A stretch of DNA of 64,000 nucleotides from Micromonospora yangpuensis (lineage in GTDB: Bacteria > Actinomycetota > Actinomycetes > Mycobacteriales > Micromonosporaceae), in the NCBI RefSeq assembly GCF_900091615.1, contig NZ_FMIA01000002.1, positions 5,022,001 to 5,086,000 on the forward strand. Direction: 5' to 3'. The position numbers were made by a program, and so were the translations under genes. Every line of letters begins with the position of its first letter. Positions within the stretch are counted from its first letter, which is position 1. A model generated the notes under the pieces. That model searched no databases. It was not told the DNA's origin and saw nothing but the letters and a program-made list of their open reading frames with translations. Below are positions 8,808 through 18,062 of this stretch, piece after piece.

Positions 8808-10463
8808 TCAGTTGCCCCGGCGGCGCAGGTAGCGCCGTACCGGAGGGGCGTTCTCCTCCTCGTACGACCGGCTTGCGCCGATCGCCTCGGGCAGACCGCG
8901 CCGACGGACCCCGGACGGCGGCGGGTTCACCGCCGGGTCACTGGACATCTCCTTGACCATGGCGGCGGCGAGGCAGAGCATCGCCAGGGTGAACGGCAGC
9001 GCCACCATGATGGTGGCCTGTTGCAGGGCGTCCAGCCCGCCGGCGAGCAGCAGCGACCCGGCGACGGCCCCGATCAGCACGCCCCAGACGACCACCACCC
9101 CGCGGTGCGGGCGCAACGCGCCGTGCGAGGTCAGCGAGCCGACCACCAGTGAGGCGGAGTCGGCGCTGGTGACGAAGTACAGCCCGATCAGCACCATGGC
9201 CAGCACGCTGGTCACCCCGGCCAGCGGCAGCGACTCCAACAGCCCGAAGAGGGCCTGCTCGGAGCCTTCCGCCGCGTCGGCGACCAGATCCCGGGAGCCG
9301 GTGGCCTGGGCCCGCAGCGCGCTGCCGCCCATCACCGCGAACCAGATCGTGCTGGCCCCGCTGGGCACCAGCAGGACGCCGATCAGGAACTGCCGCACCG
9401 TACGACCCCGGGAGATCCGGGCGATGAAGGTGCCGACGAACGGCGCCCAGGAGATCCACCACGCCCAGTAGAAGATCGTCCAGCCGCCCAGCCAGGCCTG
9501 GTCGGAGAAGGCCCCGGTCCGGGTGGACATGCTCACCAGGTTGCTCAGGTAGTCGCCGATGCTGGCCGGCAGCACCTCCAGGACGTAGATCGTCGGCCCG
9601 AGCACGAAGACGAAGAGCATCAGCCCGACGGCGAGCAGGATGTTGGTGGTCGACAGCCACTTGATCCCCCGGTGCAGCCCGGAGAAGGCCGAGAGCACGA
9701 AGGCCAGGGTGAGCGCGGCGATGATCACCAACTCGACCACGTCGCTCTCCTCGACCCCGACGACCAGGTTGAGCCCGGCGGCGATCTGCAGCGAGCCCAG
9801 CCCCAGGCTGGTGGCGGTGCCGAAGACGGTGGCGAAGACGGCCAGCAGGTCGATGCCCCGGCCGATCGGCCCGTCCGCCCGCGCGCCGATCAGCGGGTGG
9901 AAGGCCGCCGAGATCCGGTTGTCCCGCCCCTTGCGGAACATCGAGTACGCCAGGGCCAGCCCGACCACCGCGTAGATCGCCCACGGGTGCAGGGTCCAGT
10001 GGAACAGGGTCCACTGCATGGCGGCCGAGGCGGCGGGCCCGGTCTCCGGCTCCACCCCGGCGGCCGGCGCGGGGGTGGCGTAGTGCTGGATCGGTTCGGC
10101 GACGGCGAAGAAGACCAGCCCGATCCCCATCCCACCGGCGAACATCATCGCGATCCAGGCCAGATTGCTGAACTCGGGCTCGTCGCTGTCCTGGCCCAGC
10201 CGGATCCGGCCGAACCGGGAAACCGCCACCACCACGGCGAGCACCAGGAAGATGTTCGCCGCGATCACGAAGAACCACCCGAAGGTGTCGATCACCCAGT
10301 TCAGGCCGGACTCGCCGAAGCTGGCCAGCGAGTCCCGGCCGAGGAAGCCCCAGGCCACCACGGCCAGCACCCCGACGATACTCAGCGCGAGCAGGACCGG
10401 ATCGGGCCGTCTGTCCACGCCCGGCTGCGCGTCCGGTGTCGCGGTCTCGGTCGACTCAGACAT
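8808..10463 (-). CDS. BCCT family transporter (betaine/choline/carnitine type)
   Basis: This secondary transporter of about 551 residues and 12 helices imports trimethylammonium compounds such as glycine betaine, typically for osmoprotection. Family motifs include GMGIGLVFFAVAEPIQHYATP near residue 125, AMQWTLFHWTLHPWAIYAVVGL near 160 and the signature TIFYWAWWISWAPFVGTFIARIS near 330. The long hydrophilic C-terminal tail (SSDPAVNPPPSG to the end) could be an osmosensing or regulatory extension, as in BetP. ATG at 10463 is preferred; GTG at 10478 is in frame. No good Shine-Dalgarno is seen. An 8-bp inverted repeat (10480-10502) lies just upstream. It is monocistronic. Substrate and coupling ion are inferred from the family. 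Confidence 0.92.
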   Translation of the reverse strand: MSESTETATPDAQPGVDRRPDPVLLALSIVGVLAVVAWGFLGRDSLASFGESGLNWVIDTFGWFFVIAANIFLVLAVVVAVSRFGRIRLGQDSDEPEFSNLAWIAMMFAGGMGIGLVFFAVAEPIQHYATPAPAAGVEPETGPAASAAMQWTLFHWTLHPWAIYAVVGLALAYSMFRKGRDNRISAAFHPLIGARADGPIGRGIDLLAVFATVFGTATSLGLGSLQIAAGLNLVVGVEESDVVELVIIAALTLAFVLSAFSGLHRGIKWLSTTNILLAVGLMLFVFVLGPTIYVLEVLPASIGDYLSNLVSMSTRTGAFSDQAWLGGWTIFYWAWWISWAPFVGTFIARISRGRTVRQFLIGVLLVPSGASTIWFAVMGGSALRAQATGSRDLVADAAEGSEQALFGLLESLPLAGVTSVLAMVLIGLYFVTSADSASLVVGSLTSHGALRPHRGVVVVWGVLIGAVAGSLLLAGGLDALQQATIMVALPFTLAMLCLAAAMVKEMSSDPAVNPPPSGVRRRGLPEAIGASRSYEEENAPPVRRYLRRRGN

Positions 10464-10479
10464 GTTTGCTCGTTTCACT

Positions 10480-10502
10480 CATGGGTACGGCCCATACCCA
10501 TG
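10480..10502. promoter_or_regulatory. Inverted repeat upstream of the BCCT gene
   Basis: CATGGGTA and TACCCATG form a perfect 8-bp inverted repeat with a 7-base spacer, ending 17 bp upstream of the chosen BCCT start. It could be an operator or an mRNA hairpin controlling expression, for instance by osmotic signals. The binding protein is unknown. Confidence 0.45.
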
Positions 10503-10628
10503 GTGATCCACCGCTGAACGGGTTTGGCGGAAACGACCTCGTTTGAGCTGCTCGAATTTCGGTCAGCCCGACAAAACGGTCAGCTCACGGCGGCCAGTCG
10601 GGCTCAGCCGACGGCGGCCTCCTCCGCC

Positions 10629-11459
10629 TCAACCGACGGCGGCCTCTTCCGCCTCGACCTGGCGGTTCCAGTCGGGCTTGGTGGAGCGCCAGCCCTCGTC
10701 GTCCATCCCCCGCCGCCAGTAGCCGGAGATCGACAACTGCTCGCGGGGCACCCCCCGCTCGACCCGCAGCAGCCGCCGCAGCTCCTTGACGAAGGTCGCC
10801 TCGCCGTGCACGAAGGCGTGCACCGTGCCCGGCGGGAACTCCAGCGCCCGGACCGCGTCGACAAGCGCCTCGCCCACCGGCCGGCCGGCCCGGTGCAGCC
10901 AGGTCAGCTCCACCGCCCCCGGGCTGGTCAACTCCTGCTCCTCGGCCGCGTCGGCGACCTCCACGAAGACCCGGGCGGCGGCACCGCGCGGCAGCCGTGC
11001 CAGGGCCGCGCCGATCGCCGGCAACGCGCTCTCGTCACCGACCAGCAGATGCCAGTCCGCCGTGGGACTCGGCGCGTACGCCCCGCCGGGGCCGACGAAG
11101 TACACCGGGTCGCCGGGGCGCAACGCCGCCGCCCACGGGCCGGCCAACCCCTCGTCGCCGTGGTGCACCACGTCGATGGTCAACTCCGCGGCCACCGGAT
11201 CGAAGGCCCGCACCGTGTACGCCCGCAGCCGTGGCCAGTGCGCCCGGGGCAGGTCCCGCTTGATCGCGGCCAGCTCCATCGGCTCCGGATAGGTCACCCC
11301 GGGCACCGGGAAGACCAGCTTGACGTAGTGGTCGGTGAACTCGCCCACCGGCAGGCCGACCAACTCCGCACCGCCGAGCACCAGCCGGACCAGGTGGGGG
11401 GTGGGCCGCTCGGTGCGTACCACCTGGGCGGTCGTGACCTTCTTCGGGCGCTCCGTCAT
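10629..11459 (-). CDS. Siderophore-interacting protein (FAD-dependent ferric reductase family)
   Basis: This 276-residue protein of the ViuB/YqjH type releases iron from ferric siderophores in the cytoplasm by flavin-dependent reduction. The FAD-binding domain has RAYTVRAFD near residue 80 and HHGDEGLAGPWAAALRPGD near 100. The NAD(P)H-binding C-terminal part includes HAFVHGEATFVKELRRLL near 215 and SGYWRRGMDDE near 245. There is no Shine-Dalgarno. A -10-like TAACCT sits 7 bp before the ATG, so the mRNA is probably leaderless. An iron box covers that -10, so expression should be repressed by iron. No siderophore transport genes are adjacent. Confidence 0.92.
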   Translation of the reverse strand: MTERPKKVTTAQVVRTERPTPHLVRLVLGGAELVGLPVGEFTDHYVKLVFPVPGVTYPEPMELAAIKRDLPRAHWPRLRAYTVRAFDPVAAELTIDVVHHGDEGLAGPWAAALRPGDPVYFVGPGGAYAPSPTADWHLLVGDESALPAIGAALARLPRGAAARVFVEVADAAEEQELTSPGAVELTWLHRAGRPVGEALVDAVRALEFPPGTVHAFVHGEATFVKELRRLLRVERGVPREQLSISGYWRRGMDDEGWRSTKPDWNRQVEAEEAAVG

Positions 11460-11464
11460 GCCAC

Positions 11465-11480
11465 TTAGGTTACCCTAACT
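11465..11480. promoter_or_regulatory. Iron box (IdeR/DmdR type) overlapping the promoter
   Basis: Read on the minus strand this is AGTTAGGGTAACCTAA, matching most of the known actinobacterial iron box TTAGGTTAGGCTAACCTAA, with TTAGG and the palindromic TAACCTAA arm intact. It overlaps the presumed -10 (TAACCT) of the siderophore-interacting protein and ends 6 bp from its start codon. Iron-loaded IdeR/DmdR bound here would block RNA polymerase directly. Confidence 0.75.
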
Positions 11481-11508
11481 GCGCAGCGGCCCGGCCCGCC
11501 CCCACCGG

Positions 11509-12834
11509 TCAGCGGCGGGCGGTCAACCGGCGGTGCCAGGCCACTGCGGCCGGGTCGGTAAGCGAGGCCACCTGGTCGATCACCACCCGCAGCCGGGCCG
11601 CGTCGTCGGCGGCGGCCCGCCACAGCGGCGCGAAGACCGGATCCAGAGCCTGCGGGGCGCCGGCGACCAGCGCCGCCACCAGCTCGGCGAGCACCTCCCG
11701 CTGCCGGGCGTACCGCTGCTCGGCACCGGGTCGACGCATCACGTACCGCAACGCCATCCCCTTGAGCAACGCGCACTGGGCGCGTACCCGGGTCGGCACG
11801 ACCAGGTCCGCGGCGTAGCGGTGGTGCGGTCCGGGGCCGTGCCGGGCCTCGGTCGCCGCCACCGCCGCGGCCACGAACCGGCCGGTCAGCAGGCTGGTGG
11901 TGGCCTTCAGGGCGACCTGCGCGCGGTGGCTGCCGTCGTAGCCGGCCAACCCGGCCACCGCCGGCTCGGCGAGCAGGTCGGCCAGCACCCCGGCCAGGTC
12001 GGCGGCGCTCTCGGTGGAGTAGGTGGCGGCGACGTCCGCACAGAGCGCGGCCCGCTCGGCCGGATCGGCCAACAACGGCCCCAGGACCACATAGCCGCCG
12101 TGTACGCCGTCCTCCACGTCGTGCACCGAGTACGCCACGTCGTCGGCCCAGTCCATCACCTGCGCCTCCAGGCACCGCCGAGGTTCGGGCGCCGCCTCCA
12201 GGCCGCGCCGCGCCGCCTCGGGCGCCGCCTCCAGGCCGCGCCGCGCCGCCTCCGGGTCGCGGGCCGTCGGCTCCGGTGCTCCCCTGCGCAGCCAGTCGAA
12301 GACGGGGCGGTCGTCGGCGTACACCCCGAACTTGCGCTGCCCCGGGCGGCGCGGCCAGGGATACTTGCCGGTGGCGTCGAGGGTGGCCCGGGTCAGGTTG
12401 AGCCCCACGGAGCTGCCGTCGGCGGCGACGACCTTGGCCTCCAGCCGGGTCAACACCCGCAGCGTCTGTGCATTGCCCTCGAACCCGCCGCAGCCGGCGG
12501 CCAGCAGGTCCAGGGCGGCCTCCCCGTTGTGCCCGAACGGCGGGTGCCCCAGGTCGTGAGCCAGCCCGGCGGTGTCCACCACGTCCGGGTCGCAGCCCAG
12601 CCGGGCCCCCATCTCCCGGGCGATCTGCGCCACCTCCAGCGAGTGGGTCAGCCGGGTACGCAGGAAGTCGTCGCTGCCGGCGGTGTGCACCTGGGTCTTG
12701 GCGGCCAGCCGGCGGAACGCCGCCGAGTGCAGCACCCGGGCCCGGTCCCGCTGGTACGCCGACCGCCCGTACCCGCTGTCCTTGGCCGGCTCGTCGACCC
12801 GCCGCTCCTCCGGCAGCCCCGCCGGACAGCTCAC
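11509..12834 (-). CDS. dgt: Deoxyguanosinetriphosphate triphosphohydrolase-like protein
   Basis: This is an HD-domain dNTPase of about 441 residues that hydrolyses dNTPs to nucleosides and triphosphate. The HD metal site is visible as [15 protein letters not shown] (about residue 65) and [15 protein letters not shown] (about 90); YVVLGPLL and the C-terminal [10 protein letters not shown] helices follow. GTG at 12834 is chosen because GGGAGGGGGG lies just upstream; the open frame continues to 12912 into a hairpin repeat. A 33-bp in-frame duplication (12185-12250) inserts Ala/Arg/Glu-rich sequence near residue 205, between the catalytic core and the DDVAYSVHD motif. The promoter must lie in or beyond the repeat pair upstream. 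Confidence 0.93.
   Translation of the reverse strand: MSCPAGLPEERRVDEPAKDSGYGRSAYQRDRARVLHSAAFRRLAAKTQVHTAGSDDFLRTRLTHSLEVAQIAREMGARLGCDPDVVDTAGLAHDLGHPPFGHNGEAALDLLAAGCGGFEGNAQTLRVLTRLEAKVVAADGSSVGLNLTRATLDATGKYPWPRRPGQRKFGVYADDRPVFDWLRRGAPEPTARDPEAARRGLEAAPEAARRGLEAAPEPRRCLEAQVMDWADDVAYSVHDVEDGVHGGYVVLGPLLADPAERAALCADVAATYSTESAADLAGVLADLLAEPAVAGLAGYDGSHRAQVALKATTSLLTGRFVAAAVAATEARHGPGPHHRYAADLVVPTRVRAQCALLKGMALRYVMRRPGAEQRYARQREVLAELVAALVAGAPQALDPVFAPLWRAAADDAARLRVVIDQVASLTDPAAVAWHRRLTARR
12185..12250. repeat. 33-bp tandem duplication inside dgt
   Basis: Two exact 33-bp copies (12185-12217 and 12218-12250) are in frame and encode consecutive [15 protein letters not shown] peptides. The insertion sits in the dNTPase domain in what should be a surface loop. 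Confidence 0.8.
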
Positions 12835-12860
12835 GATCCCCCCTCCCACCCCCCTGGATG

Positions 12861-12913
12861 CAAGGAAGGGCCCCCTATTAACGCATACGGTAGAGAAGGT
12901 CACCCCTCTCACC
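12861..12913 (+). repeat. Dispersed hairpin repeat, copy 1 (forward)
   Basis: This copy of the window-wide hairpin family begins with CAAGGAAGGGCCCCC and runs through TTAACGC and GGTAGAG to ACCCCTCTCAC. It lies 27 bp upstream of the dgt start and faces copy 2 (12962-13014) in inverted orientation across a 48-bp spacer. Over about 53 bp the two differ at about ten positions. Confidence 0.85.
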
Positions 12914-12961
12914 TTGGAAGGCGTGGGAGCCGAGGCCGGGCTGCGGGGATCAGCGCCCGTT

Positions 12962-13014
12962 GTTAGAGGGGTGTCCCGCTATACAGAAAGCGTTAACAGG
13001 GGGCCCTTCCTTGC
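12962..13014 (-). repeat. Dispersed hairpin repeat, copy 2 (reverse)
   Basis: This is the inverted partner of copy 1. Its conserved end overlaps the 3' end of the FGGY kinase gene: the last codons (LQGRAPC) and the TAA stop are repeat sequence (GGAAGGGCCCCCTGTTAA). Copies 1 and 2 together make a structure of about 150 bp with long terminal inverted repeats. Confidence 0.85.
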
Positions 13015-14495
13015 AGGGTGGCTAGGTGGTGGATTTGGGGGCGGGTGGAGTGGTACAGCGCCGTGTAGGCGGCGTAGAGGGGGTCGTAGGTGGTGGCCGT
13101 TGACGGGTCGGGGCGGACGATCTCGCCGGGGCGGGTCCAGTCGGTGTCCGGGGCGACCAGGCCGGCGCCGATCGCGGCCAGCAGGGCGTCGCCGTAGCTG
13201 GCCCCGATGGTCACCGCCGGCACCTCCTGTTCCCGGCCGGTGACGTCGCTGACGATCTTCGTCCAGAGCCCGCCCTGGGTGCCACCGCCCACCGCGACCA
13301 GCCGCTGGACCGGGTTGGCCGGGGTGTCGAGCAGTTCCAGGATCTGCCGGATGCCGTAGGCGATGCCCTCGTAGACGGCCCGGAACAGGTGACCCCGGCC
13401 GTGCCGCAGGGTCAGGCCGGCGATCACCCCCCGGGCGTCCGGGTCGAAGATCGGGCTGCGCTCGCCGGCGAAGTACGGCAGCAGCAGCAACCCGTCGGAG
13501 CCGGCCGGCACCCGCGCCGCCTCGGCGACCAGGGTCTCGAACGGTACGTCGCCGACGAGTTCGCGAAGCCAACCGGTGAGGCTGCCCGAGGTGGCCATCC
13601 CGGCGGCCAGGCAGTACGTGTCCGGGGCGACCCCGGCGGTGTTCCACAGCTGCGGGTGCCGGGCGACCGCGGCCAACTGCTGGACGAAGAACATGGTGGA
13701 GCCGTACATCAGCATCAGGTCGCCGGGGGCGCGGACGCCGACGCTCACCGACTCCGCCCAGGCGTCCACGGTGCCGGCGCAGACCGGGGTGCCCACCGGC
13801 AGGCCGGTCGCCTCGGCCGCCGCCGGGGTCACCGTGCCGACGACCTCGGCCGACCAGGCCAGCCTCGGCGCGGGCAGCCCCGCCATGATCTCGTCGTACC
13901 AGGGCTGGTGCCACCGCCGGGCCTCCAGGTCGTACAGCGGCACGGACTGGCTGGCGGTGTGGTGGTCCAGGACGTACTCGCCGGTCAGCTTCCGGACCAC
14001 GTACGAGCTGGAGTTGTACCACCGGGTGGCGCGGTCCCAGACCTGTGGTTCCCGGCGACGTACCCAGAGCGCCTTGGGGCCGACGGCCTGGCTGGTGATC
14101 GGCGTACCGGTGCGCCGCAGCACCTCGTCGGCGCCGTACCGGTCGGTCAGCTCGGCGATCTCCTCGGTGGCCCGCATGTCGACGCCGTAGAGGATCGCCG
14201 GTCGGACCGGGTTGTCCTGCTCGTCGCAGAGCACCAGGCAGGGGCCGACGCCGCTGACGCAGACGGCGGCGACCGGGGCGTCCTGCGCGGCGGCGGTCAG
14301 CTCCGCGGCGATGGCGGTCACGTCGCCCCACCAGACCGCCTCGGCGTCGACCTCGGCCCACCCTGGGTGGGGCATGGACATCGACCGGGGGCGGTGCCGC
14401 ACGGCGGTGGCCAGCACCTGGCCGGCGGCGTCGGTGAGCACCCCCTTGCTGCTGCCGGTGCCGAGGTCGATGCCGATCAGCAGCGGTGCGGTCAC
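12993..14495 (-). CDS. FGGY-family carbohydrate kinase (xylulokinase-like)
   Basis: This 500-residue kinase phosphorylates a ketose or related polyol with ATP. It has the N-terminal phosphate site [16 protein letters not shown], a middle [14 protein letters not shown] segment near residue 245, and the C-terminal ATPase motif [23 protein letters not shown] near 395. It is closest in pattern to XylB. It is the last gene of the eight-gene operon and its ATG overlaps the isomerase stop (ATGA). The final residues and the stop codon come from a dispersed hairpin repeat, so the original C terminus may have been replaced. By context it should phosphorylate the isomerase product; the sugar is not identified. 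Confidence 0.88.
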   Translation of the reverse strand: MTAPLLIGIDLGTGSSKGVLTDAAGQVLATAVRHRPRSMSMPHPGWAEVDAEAVWWGDVTAIAAELTAAAQDAPVAAVCVSGVGPCLVLCDEQDNPVRPAILYGVDMRATEEIAELTDRYGADEVLRRTGTPITSQAVGPKALWVRRREPQVWDRATRWYNSSSYVVRKLTGEYVLDHHTASQSVPLYDLEARRWHQPWYDEIMAGLPAPRLAWSAEVVGTVTPAAAEATGLPVGTPVCAGTVDAWAESVSVGVRAPGDLMLMYGSTMFFVQQLAAVARHPQLWNTAGVAPDTYCLAAGMATSGSLTGWLRELVGDVPFETLVAEAARVPAGSDGLLLLPYFAGERSPIFDPDARGVIAGLTLRHGRGHLFRAVYEGIAYGIRQILELLDTPANPVQRLVAVGGGTQGGLWTKIVSDVTGREQEVPAVTIGASYGDALLAAIGAGLVAPDTDWTRPGEIVRPDPSTATTYDPLYAAYTALYHSTRPQIHHLATLQGRAPC

Positions 14496-16138
14496 AGGCT
14501 CACCTCACCGCAGAGGTGCACCTGCAGGCCCAGCTCGGCGAACATGGCGGCCTTGGCGGCCAGCGCCGCGTCGGCGGTGGCGGCGTCCGGGGCGTACACC
14601 ACGTTGAGGTGGTTGGCCTTGTGCCGGGCCATCAGCTGGTCGCGGCCGACGCCGTGCAGGACGGCGTGCATGATCGGCCACTGCGGGGTGGTGGCGTCCA
14701 GCCGACGCCGGGTCTCCTCGGCGGGCAGTTCGACGGCGGTGCCCCGGCCCAGGTCGACGTGGAGGACGCCGTCGGCGATGAAGACCCGGGACCAGATGAT
14801 CTCCCCCGGCTTGGACACGCCGCTGAGGGTGCCGCCGCCGAGCGGGAAGTACATCGGCGGCTGGCGCATGCTCCAGCTCTTGTCGTACCCGCCGTTGTGT
14901 GCGGCCGGCACCGAGCCGGAGATCTCCATGACCCAGACGAACCGGCCGTCGTACTCCTCGCCCCAGCGGATGTCGTGCAGGGTGGTCGCCGGGTCCAGCC
15001 CCATCGCGGTCCAGATCCGGTTGGTCACCAGGGAGTCCACGGCCACCCCCTCGTCGACCTCGTTGAAGTGCGGCAGGGCGACGCCGGGGTACAGCTCCCG
15101 GGAGCCGTCGCGGCTGCGCACCGGCGGGCGGGACACGTCGTTGAGCAGCCCCTCGACCAGGTCGCTGGCCGGGACGACGTCCTTGAGGCCCTGCTGGTAC
15201 TGGATGCCCACCGCGTCCAGGCCGAAGTCGTCGGAGATCCGCAGCGCGGCGACGTACATCTTGAACTGGCTGTGCAGTTGGGCGTCGGTCAGCTCGGTGG
15301 CCTCGTCGGTGCCGGTGTGGAAGGTCAGCCCGGCGGCGTCCAGCCAGTCCCGCACGGCCTGCGCCTCGGCGTCGGTCACCTTGGCCATCTCGGCGACCAG
15401 GGCGCTCTGCGACAGCCGCTCCTTGTAGATGCCGAGCGGGTTGAGCAGCTCGTCGTCGATGATGGCGTTGTACATGCCCATGCAGCCCTCGTCGAAGACG
15501 CCGATGATGGCCTTCTCCCGGATGAGCTGGGCGGCCAGCGCCCGACCGAGGCGTACCTCGTCGGTGTCCGGCAGCGCCGGCAGGTCCCGTACGTGGCTCT
15601 GGTCGTGCTCCAGCGTGCCGGTCTCCAGCCAGGTCCGCAGCCCGGCGACCGCCCAGTCGTCGGTGAACGCCTCGCTCCACAGGATGGAGTGGGCCACCCC
15701 GGCCTTGGTCAGGCTGGCGGTCAGCCCGAGCAGCCCGACCAGGCCGGGGAACTCGCCGCTGAAGTTCGCCACCACCAGGATCGGCCCGCGGTGGGTCCGC
15801 AGCCCGGCCAGGACGTGGTGGCTGTACTGCCAGACCGCCTCGGCGACGATCAGCGGCGCGTCCGGCGGGATCGACTTGAACACCTCGATGCCCTGCCGCT
15901 GGCTGGCGATGAAGCCGTGCCCGGCGGCCTCGTCGACCGGGTGGGCCCGCTGGACCCGGTGGCCCAGGGCGGTGACCGCCCGCTGGAGGTCGGCCTCGAA
16001 CTGCCGCTGCACCGGCCAGCAGGTGACGTTGGCGCTGGGCCGCAGGTCACCACTGGCGACGGTCCAGACCACGCCGGGCTCGGCCCGGGGTGCGTCGGTC
16101 AACGCGGGAAAGGTGTAGCTGCTCACGAGGTGCTCCAT
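14492..16138 (-). CDS. L-fucose/L-arabinose isomerase family protein
   Basis: This 548-residue cytoplasmic aldose-ketose isomerase is related to FucI and AraA. The sequence has the layered fold pattern ([24 protein letters not shown] near residue 120; [38 protein letters not shown] near 210) with acidic residues suited to Mn2+ binding ([15 protein letters not shown]). It is somewhat shorter than classical FucI (about 590). ATG at 16138 is used. It lies 11 bp after the DapA-family gene and is coupled to the kinase. The substrate could be a pentose, a 6-deoxyhexose or another aldose; the sequence does not settle it. Confidence 0.85.
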   Translation of the reverse strand: MEHLVSSYTFPALTDAPRAEPGVVWTVASGDLRPSANVTCWPVQRQFEADLQRAVTALGHRVQRAHPVDEAAGHGFIASQRQGIEVFKSIPPDAPLIVAEAVWQYSHHVLAGLRTHRGPILVVANFSGEFPGLVGLLGLTASLTKAGVAHSILWSEAFTDDWAVAGLRTWLETGTLEHDQSHVRDLPALPDTDEVRLGRALAAQLIREKAIIGVFDEGCMGMYNAIIDDELLNPLGIYKERLSQSALVAEMAKVTDAEAQAVRDWLDAAGLTFHTGTDEATELTDAQLHSQFKMYVAALRISDDFGLDAVGIQYQQGLKDVVPASDLVEGLLNDVSRPPVRSRDGSRELYPGVALPHFNEVDEGVAVDSLVTNRIWTAMGLDPATTLHDIRWGEEYDGRFVWVMEISGSVPAAHNGGYDKSWSMRQPPMYFPLGGGTLSGVSKPGEIIWSRVFIADGVLHVDLGRGTAVELPAEETRRRLDATTPQWPIMHAVLHGVGRDQLMARHKANHLNVVYAPDAATADAALAAKAAMFAELGLQVHLCGEVSL

Positions 16139-16149
16139 TCAGACGGGGT

Positions 16150-17028
16150 TCAGAGCAGGTCGGCGATGTCGGCTTCGAGGGCGCGGCGGTCGGCCGGGGA
16201 GATCGGGTCCAGCGGAGCGCGTAGGCCGCTGGCGGGCAGGCCGCGTACCTCGAGGACGGCCTTGAGGTGGGCGAGGTTGCCCTGCCGGGTGGCGGCCACC
16301 GCCTGCAGGGAACGGTCCCGGGCCGCCGCGACGGCCGTGGGGTCGCCGCCGCGCAGGGCGTCGCGCAGCGCCAGGAACGGCGCCGGCAGCGCCGAGCTGA
16401 CCCCGGAGACCACGCCCGCGCCGCCGAGCCCGACCACCTCGACGAACTCCGAGTCGGCCCCGGAGTAGACAGGTACGTCCCGGTCGGCCAGGGCGCCGAG
16501 GTAACCGGTCAGCTCGGCGCTGGCCACCCCGCTGAGCTTGACCCCGGCCAGGCCGGTGTCGACCAGCCGGGCGAGCAGGGCCGGGGAGACCACGGTGGTG
16601 GTCCGGGCGGCGAAGAGGTACCCGAACACCGGCACCCCGGCGGCGGCGGTCACCACGGTCTCGTAGTAGTCCAGCAGGGCCGACTCGGTGGCCGGGAAGT
16701 AGTGCGGGGTGAGCGCGGCGAAGCGGGCAGCGCCCCGGTCCACGGCGGCCCGGGTGAGCCGCTCGGCCTGGCGGGTGGAGGCGTGACCGACGTGCCAGTA
16801 CGTCCGCTGCGGGCCGAACGCCTCGGCCGCGGTGGCGCAGACGGCCAGCCGCTCGGTGTCGCTGAGGGTGGTGAACTCCCCGGTGGTGCCGGCCACGAAC
16901 ACCCCGTCCAGGGGCTGCTCGGCCAGCTGCTCGTAGGCCGCCCGGGTGGCGGCCAGGTCAACCTCGCCGGCGGTGTCGAAGAGGGTCGGTACCGCGCTGA
17001 TCAGGTTCGCGACGGGGCGGGCGGTCAT
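16150..17028 (-). CDS. Dihydrodipicolinate synthase/N-acetylneuraminate lyase family aldolase
   Basis: This is a TIM-barrel class I aldolase of 292 residues. Visible are the substrate-carboxylate motif GTTGEFTTLS near residue 48, Tyr in LTPHYFPATES near 115 and the Schiff-base lysine in LAGVKLSGVAS near 165. Family members condense or cleave pyruvate adducts (DapA, NanA, 2-keto-3-deoxy sugar acid aldolases). In this operon a catabolic lyase is more likely than lysine synthesis. ATG at 17028 overlaps the stop of the sialidase-fold gene (ATGA). The carboxylate-type TctABC transporter suggests that a sugar-acid derivative is the substrate; this is inference. Confidence 0.87.
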   Translation of the reverse strand: MTARPVANLISAVPTLFDTAGEVDLAATRAAYEQLAEQPLDGVFVAGTTGEFTTLSDTERLAVCATAAEAFGPQRTYWHVGHASTRQAERLTRAAVDRGAARFAALTPHYFPATESALLDYYETVVTAAAGVPVFGYLFAARTTTVVSPALLARLVDTGLAGVKLSGVASAELTGYLGALADRDVPVYSGADSEFVEVVGLGGAGVVSGVSSALPAPFLALRDALRGGDPTAVAAARDRSLQAVAATRQGNLAHLKAVLEVRGLPASGLRAPLDPISPADRRALEADIADLL

Positions 17029-18062
17029 GGTGTGCACTCCGGTTCGAGGGGGTCGAGCAGGGCGAGCACGATGCCGCGCCGCTGCCAGGTGTAGGTCACG
17101 GCGAGCCGGTCCCCGGCGGCGACCAGGCAGGGGTAGGAGAACTCGTTGACCCCGGTGGTCGAGACCCCCGAGTCGGCGGGCCGGTAGCCCTCGCCGGCCG
17201 CGTCGTCGAGGGACTCCTCCAGGGTCAGCCAGGGGCGGAAGGTGTCGCCCGGGGCGGGTTCGGCGGTCGAGACGGAGACCACCAGGGGTGCCCGGCTGGC
17301 CCAGTCGCCGACGGTGGGGTTGTGGGCCAGGTAGACGGTGTCGCCGAGCCGCAGGGCGGCGATCCCGGAGTTGTTGTTGGGCACCGCGCTGAGCGTCCCC
17401 GGTGTCCAGCTCTGCCCGTCGTCGTGGCTGGTGGCGGTGACGAGCCGACCCGCGGTGCTGCGGGCCAGCAGCCGGACCGTGCCGTCCGGGGCCGGCCAGA
17501 GGGTGGGCTGGATGGCCCCCGCGCCGGGAAAGGTGTCGTGGTCGAGGGCGATGTCCGGGGTACGCCGCCAGGTTCGGCCGTCGTCGTCGCTGAGGTCGAC
17601 GAAGCAGTCCCAGCGTGGGCGCTCCCCCCAGGTCTCGGTGGAGGCCCCGGCGAGCAGCCGGCCGGAGGGCAGCCGCAGCGGCGGCAGGCGCACCGGCCCC
17701 CGCCCGCCGGGCCGGCCGTCGGCCAGCACCGTCGGCACCGACCAGGTCCGTCCACCGTCGAGCGACCGGACCTGGTACGTGACCCACGCCGAGATGGTCG
17801 TACCGACCTTGAACCAGAGCACCAGTTCCCCGGTGGTACGCCGGTGCAGCACCGGGTTCCAGCAGGGGGCGAGGTCGGCGCTGACCACCACCGGCGCGGT
17901 CCACCGGTCGGCCGCGCCGACGCTGAGCCAGATCCGGGAGTTGGCCGCCCCCTCGTGGTCGCCGGCGAACCAGGCGACCACGAAGGAGTCGTCGACCGGG
18001 CAGACGGTGCTGCCGTGGCACTGCCCCGCGACGTCCCGGACGACGAAGTGCCGCGTCGTCAC
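17025..18062 (-). CDS. Sialidase-fold (BNR/Asp-box) protein, apparently cytoplasmic
   Basis: The protein has 345 residues with a six-bladed beta-propeller pattern. Three Asp-boxes (SxDxGxTW) are clear: SLDGGRTWSVP (about residue 100), SDDDGRTWRRT (about 158) and SHDDGQSWTPG (about 213). Exo-sialidases and related glycosidases share this fold. No signal peptide or lipobox is present (MTTRHFVVRDV), so it should act in the cytoplasm on an imported substrate, which is unusual for sialidases. I could not place the classical FRIP motif or the full Arg triad, so sialidase activity is unproven. It overlaps tctA by 4 bp upstream and the aldolase gene by 4 bp downstream. Confidence 0.82.
   Translation of the reverse strand: MTTRHFVVRDVAGQCHGSTVCPVDDSFVVAWFAGDHEGAANSRIWLSVGAADRWTAPVVVSADLAPCWNPVLHRRTTGELVLWFKVGTTISAWVTYQVRSLDGGRTWSVPTVLADGRPGGRGPVRLPPLRLPSGRLLAGASTETWGERPRWDCFVDLSDDDGRTWRRTPDIALDHDTFPGAGAIQPTLWPAPDGTVRLLARSTAGRLVTATSHDDGQSWTPGTLSAVPNNNSGIAALRLGDTVYLAHNPTVGDWASRAPLVVSVSTAEPAPGDTFRPWLTLEESLDDAAGEGYRPADSGVSTTGVNEFSYPCLVAAGDRLAVTYTWQRRGIVLALLDPLEPECTP

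Noticed and set aside
12861..13014. Insertion sequence or transposon ends
   Set aside because: The inverted arms enclose only 48 bp and no transposase or target duplication is seen; a small hairpin repeat pair is a better description.
12979..14361. 460-codon minus-strand frame alongside the FGGY kinase
   Set aside because: Arg/Gly-rich shifted frame of the same gene.
16150..18021. Fusion of the sialidase-fold gene with the aldolase
   Set aside because: The open frame continues upstream only as a shifted frame of the sialidase-fold gene; the aldolase has an ATG in a standard ATGA overlap.
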